Shown here: in pieces, positions 60,070 to 64,000 of the stretch
Position numbering within the stretch: position 1 is the first letter of the stretch
Layout of the letters: each line of letters starts with the position of its first letter
Position numbers and translations under genes: made by a program
Assembly: GCA_008694505.1 (NCBI GenBank)
Contig: VZDJ01000034.1
Span: forward strand, 584,327 to 648,326
Length of the DNA: 64,000 nt
Source of the DNA: Cyanoderma ruficeps
Lineage: Eukaryota > Chordata > Aves > Passeriformes > Timaliidae
Direction of reading: 5' to 3'
Notes under the pieces: model-generated
The model's input: the letters and a program-made list of their open reading frames with translations, nothing else
Told to the model about the DNA's origin: nothing
The model's database searches: none

Positions 60070-60375
60070 AGATGTAATTTTTATATAAGTGAATGTATGA
60101 GTACTTGTATTGTAACAGTGAAGTAAAAGTTAGGAACTTCACAAAGTTTTGCTGTATTCTTTTAAACTTCCCCTTATTCTCCCATATTGTTAAATACCTA
60201 ATAATGGACACATCCTATAGAGTGTGTATAAGATGTAACACATTTAACAAAAATAAAGCTTACACTTCTTTAGGTTAATTTGTAGATTTAATGTGTCAGT
60301 TATAAATTGTATGAACATAACAACAATTGACAATTAACATGTAAGTATAACAAATATTTGTTAAACTCTGCGCAG
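60070..60375. other. AT-rich island of unknown origin
   Basis: About 300 bp with very high A+T, an AAAATAAAGC word near 60249 and TATATAAG near 60080, embedded in GC-rich DNA and directly followed by CR1. It could be an old LTR or other transposon piece; termini and target duplication were not found. Confidence 0.4.
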
Positions 60376-60384
60376 CCTTAGAGA

Positions 60385-60590
60385 TTAAAAGTGGTTAAGG
60401 CTGTAGTCACTCTGTTCAGCTGGAGGAGGCTGAGCTCAGACCTCACTGGAGGCTGCAGCTCCTCCCTGGGGCAGCTCAGGTCTCTGCTCTCTGTGACCAG
60501 GAACAAGGACCTGAGGGAACGGCTGGAGCTGTGTCCAACGAAAGACTGGATGTGAGAAAAAGGTTCTTCACCCAGAGGGTCCCAACTCTC
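60385..60590 (+). mobile_element. CR1 LINE internal 3' fragment
   Basis: CTGTTCAGCTGGAGGAGGCTGAG, TGCAGCTCCTCCCTGGGGCAG, GACCTGAGGGAACGGCTGGAGCTGTG and AAAAGGTTCTTCACCCAGAGGG are standard CR1 text in plus orientation; both ends are truncated. Confidence 0.87.
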
Positions 60591-60599
60591 CACCACCTC

Positions 60600-62160
60600 C
60601 TGGGCTGGGGGACACTGGTTTTTGGGGTGACACACAGTGTGGGGGGTGCCCGTGCCTGGCTGGGCAGGGCTGAGGTCCCAGCACAGATGATTGTGGCACT
60701 CTGGGGCTCCTCTCTCCATCAAACCCGCTCTGAGGATGGGACACAATGCACAGGCACACACACAACAGACTGTGACACCAGGGTCCTGCACTCCCAGCCC
60801 AAACAACTGTCCCCACGGCACATGTGGGCGCATGCAGAGGGGACAGGGGCACCCCACATCGTCCAGCTTCCCAGGGACAGCCTGGAGCTCTCCATCCAAG
60901 GCAGCAGATCCTGCTGCCAATCCTGTGCCAGTGTCCCAAGCACCCGGCCCCATCCTGTGGTGCAGAGTGGCCACCTCTACACACCATCTGACTGGGAGGC
61001 CTTTAATTGCCTTTGGGGGGATCCCTACAGCTCCTTTGCCATAGCACATTTCCTGTCCATCCAAACCATTTCCCACCCCACCTCCCTCTTCACCTGCTAA
61101 AACTTTGGTCATGTTGACGAGTGCCAGGGGCTCCCTGTGGAGTCCCCAGGTGGCTCACATGGTGCCAGGGCTCGTGCCAGTGCTCTTGGGCCTCGGTGCA
61201 GGTGCCAGTGTTGCTCTCTGGGCCGGTGACAGTCCAGTGGCACCATGGCTCCTAAACCAGGCACTGTCCATCATGTCCCCCGCTGAGCTGGAGGTGCTGC
61301 CATCCATCCCTGCTCACTCTCCTCCTCCTCACTCCATGAGGATCCCAGCTGGGCTCCAGGAGCCATGATGGGATAATAGTGTGAGCCCCCAAGCCCCCTC
61401 TGCTTGGGGGCTCACGGTGCAGCACTCACCCCCACTTCCTGGACAGCCCCTGCTCCCACCAACACGCTGCCTTTTTCCTGGAAAACTTCCCTGTCTCCTC
61501 CAGGGCAGCCCTGGCTCCTCCTGGGAACCCCACAGCTGGGGGTCCTGTCAGCTGCCCACCACCCACTTCGTTCCTCCAACCACCATGGGAGAAGATCCAT
61601 GGTAAGATGCTCCACTCCTGGGCATGTCACAGGTCCTGGAGATGGAGCCAGCAGTGCCACACAGCTCCCAAGAGCTCCATCTCCAACAGAGCTCCTGCAG
61701 CCACCCCTGAACCCCTCCCAAACCAGTCAGACTCTCTCAAGTCCCCCAAAGCCAACCCAGTTCCCTCAAGACCCCCATCAGAAAGTCAGCCCTCATCTAG
61801 GCAGTGACAGTGAGGTCCCCTAAAGCACCCTGGGAGCTGCCAAGTGTTCCAGATCACCCCCAAGGGCCAGCTGGGTTCTCTGGAGCTCCCCTGAACGTCC
61901 TGGACAGACCCCAACTCCTTTCCCATCAAACTGCTTGCTAAATCTCAAGCCTCTTGGCTCAGCCATGGCATGAGGACTGGAAGCATCTTGCAGGATGTGC
62001 CCAACAGCCTCCCCAGAGCCCTGCCCAGCCCCACTGCAAAACAGGAACACCTTCCCCAGCACACAAGCAGGACTTTGGTATCACCAGACCCAGCCCCGGA
62101 TGTGTGCCCCCAGCTCTACCACCTCCCCACAAAAAAATCAGCAAGACCAGCTCAGCTATT
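60600..62160. other. Intergenic between CTRC copies, distal part
   Basis: No gene recognised. From about 61850 on, the sequence is recognisably related to the 3' flank of copy A but clearly diverged. Confidence 0.45.
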
Positions 62161-62165
62161 TTGCT

Positions 62166-62171
62166 TTTATC
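62166..62171 (-). terminator. Variant poly(A) signal of CTRC copy B
   Basis: At the position equivalent to the AATAAA of copy A the minus strand reads GATAAA, a weak variant hexamer. Confidence 0.5.
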
Positions 62172-62205
62172 TTGGTGAACAGTGGTATTGCCACATGCCG
62201 CGTCC

Positions 62206-63731
62206 TCAGTTCGTGCTGATTTTCTGCCAAAAAGACACAGGGGGGGTCATGGTGAGACCATCAGTGGGGCAAGAACAGCCCCTGTGTGGGGCAGAGGAAG
62301 GGGCACCCACCTCGTTGATCCAGTCGATGAAGGCAGACACCCGGGTGAAGACTGTTGGCTTCTTGGCCACGTTGCAGCCCAGGCCGGAGCCGAAGCTGAC
62401 GATGCCTTCCACCTCCCAGGTCCCATCCTCGCGCTGGCAGTTCAGGGGGCCACCAGAGTCACCCTGTGTGCAGAGACACTCGGTACCACTGCTCCTGGGC
62501 ACCCTGCCAACACTCCCCTCATCCCTCCTGGCCATCTACCCCCAGGGCTCCATCCCCTCCCCTCCCAGTGCCCGTGGTTCCGCACCATTCGGACACCCAG
62601 CAGTGCCCACACTCACGTTGCACCCAGAGACGACGCCGTCGCCGCCGGCGCAAACCATGTTCTCCAGGACAAGGTTGCCCCACCAGTCCCGCTTGGAGCA
62701 GGTCTCGTAGTCCACCACGGGCAGCAGAGCCTGCTGCAGGGTGTCAGCCAGGGGCCCGTTGGCTGCAAGGACAGGCAAAGCTCGTACCTCACACCCTGTG
62801 CCTGCACCCCCTTCCCAGGGACACGCTGGGGACACGCCACTTACTCCTGATGCGTCCCCAGCCGGTGACATAGCAGGGGTAGTCATTGGGCAGGATCTTG
62901 CCAGCGTCCGGCAGGCAGGAGGCACGGATGGTGTCACTCTCCTGCACCGCCTCGGCCAGCTTGATCAGGGCAATGTCGTTGCTGCAAGGACACACAAACG
63001 ATGGTCCCTGGCCATGAGAACAGGGTCCCTGGCCAGGGAGACAGGGGTCCATGGCCACACCTCCCATGACCCACCCCTGATGCATCCCCTCCCCTACATG
63101 ATGAGGAAGGAGTTCCATTCCTCATGGACGATAATCTTCTCCACGCCCACAGCCACAGAACCGGGCTCGTCATCCTCTGACAGGTCCTGCTTGCCCAGCA
63201 CCACACGGTAGGTCAGGGAAGAGCTGCCAGGGAGAGATGGGGTGTCAGTGCCCACAGATATCTCACCCTCCATGGCACAGATACCCCCGAGAACCCCAAC
63301 ACCCACCTGATGCAGTGGGCAGCTGTCAGCACCCACTGAGGGGCAATGAGGGTCCCACCGCAGGTGTGGGACCAGGATCCATAACGGCTGTACTGCAGGG
63401 AGATCTGCAAGGGCAAAGGGGGTCAGAGCAGGAATGTCCCCACCCCTGTCCCCACCCCTGTCCCCCTCCCTGTCCCTGTGCCCCCTTACCTGCCATGGCC
63501 AGCTGTGGGCTACGGCGTCCTCACCGCCCACCACGCGGGAGCCCAGTTGTGGTGGCACGGCCGGCTGGCCGCATCCGTAGGCTGTGTGACACCCAGCAAA
63601 GGGACATCAGAGGCTGCCCGTGTCCGTGGCCCTGGCAGGCCCCACAGTGCTGTCCCCCCTGCCCCGACCCTTCCCCATGCCCTGCACCCACCGTAGCCCA
63701 GCAGCAGGACGAGGCAGATGGCTCCCAGCAT
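62206..63731 (-). CDS. CTRC: Chymotrypsin C-like pancreatic serine protease, copy B
   Basis: Eight exons with exactly the same lengths as copy A: 63731-63692, 63581-63490, 63404-63307, 63223-63098, 62981-62845, 62762-62617, 62463-62311 and 62223-62206; 269 residues, no disabling change. The triad His74, Asp121 and Ser216, the activation site Arg29|Val30, the pocket residues Ser189/Gly216/Thr226 and the C-terminus WINEKISTN are shared. I count about 26 residue differences, clustered at 92-99 (LSEDDEPGS versus LLTDDEEGT) and 189-199 ([11 protein letters not shown] versus [11 protein letters not shown]). Intron 6 is only 153 bp and lacks the LTR and the GPCR relic of copy A. It is a tandem paralogue and both copies look functional. 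Confidence 0.88.
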
Positions 63732-64000
63732 GGTTGTGCTGACCAAAGGTGTCACAGTGGGGCCGCTCACCCCTCTTATGGTGTCCACACTGCTGGGGAC
63801 CTTGGGGTGGCCCCGCCCACCAGGGACATGTGGGGACTGTCCCACGCTGTGGGCACGGGGGCTCCTCAGCCCCATGGCCGCTCTTATCACACTCACCGTC
63901 CCGCCTGGGAACAGCCACATCTGCCCGACCTGTGCTGGCACCGTGCTGGGACATGGCGGGGACACCTGGCCCTGCTCTGGGAATGGGCAGGGTCCCTCCT
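63732..64000 (-). promoter_or_regulatory. Upstream region of CTRC copy B (window edge)
   Basis: It has the same TATA-like CATAAGAGG and PTF1-like pair (63923-63906) as copy A. Over about 269 bases I see five mismatches to the copy A flank and no indels. The homology continues to the last base, so the duplicated block extends beyond the window. Confidence 0.5.

Overview
This is nuclear DNA from a bird, probably a songbird-type genome, from a gene-dense, GC-rich microchromosome equivalent to part of chicken chromosome 21. The basis is: vertebrate split genes with GT/AG introns, several CR1 LINE fragments carrying the avian CR1 3' region, a bird-type ERVL LTR, CpG-island promoters and many GC-rich minisatellites. 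Gene content corresponds to human 1p36. The species assignment is inference; the gene identities rest on exon-by-exon translation with consistent splice phases.

Layout. 1-3.1 kb: intergenic. 3.1-5.8 kb: CAMK2N1 (minus). 7.9-11.8 kb: MUL1 (minus, 4 exons), with a solo LTR and a CR1 piece in intron 2. 13.1-14.2 kb: FAM43B (minus, single exon). 16.9-19.3 kb: CDA (plus, 4 exons). 20.4-30.0 kb: PINK1 (plus, 8 exons). 31.3-34.3 kb: AGMAT (plus, 7 exons). 34.7-46.2 kb: DNAJC16 (minus, 14 exons, about 3 kb 3'UTR), tail-to-tail with AGMAT. 46.5-48.4 kb: a CR1-LTR-CR1 block lying between the DNAJC16 CpG island and CASP9. 48.8-55.0 kb: CASP9 (plus, 10 exons). 55.9-58.5 kb and 62.2-63.7 kb: two intact tandem chymotrypsin C-like protease genes (minus, 8 exons each).

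All ten protein-coding genes can be assembled into complete reading frames close to the human lengths: 76, 349, 296, 152, 567, 377, 776, 420, 269 and 269 residues. Several products act at mitochondria or in cell death (MUL1, PINK1, AGMAT, CASP9). The neighbourhood is inherited linkage rather than an operon. The window joins the human CDA-PINK1 block directly to the human AGMAT-DNAJC16-CASP9-CTRC block, which are several megabases apart in human.

Most notable signals: (1) the duplicated protease genes share an almost identical 5' flank but have diverged in specific surface loops, in the later introns and in the 3' flank; (2) an LTR with a near-perfect 6-bp target duplication sits in intron 6 of one copy only; (3) that same intron holds a decayed, frameshifted class C GPCR (taste-receptor-like) fragment; (4) four unrelated genes each carry a degenerate GC-rich minisatellite in intron 1; (5) a short in-frame candidate first exon lies opposite DNAJC16 and could splice in phase to CASP9 exon 2, bypassing CARD exon 1.
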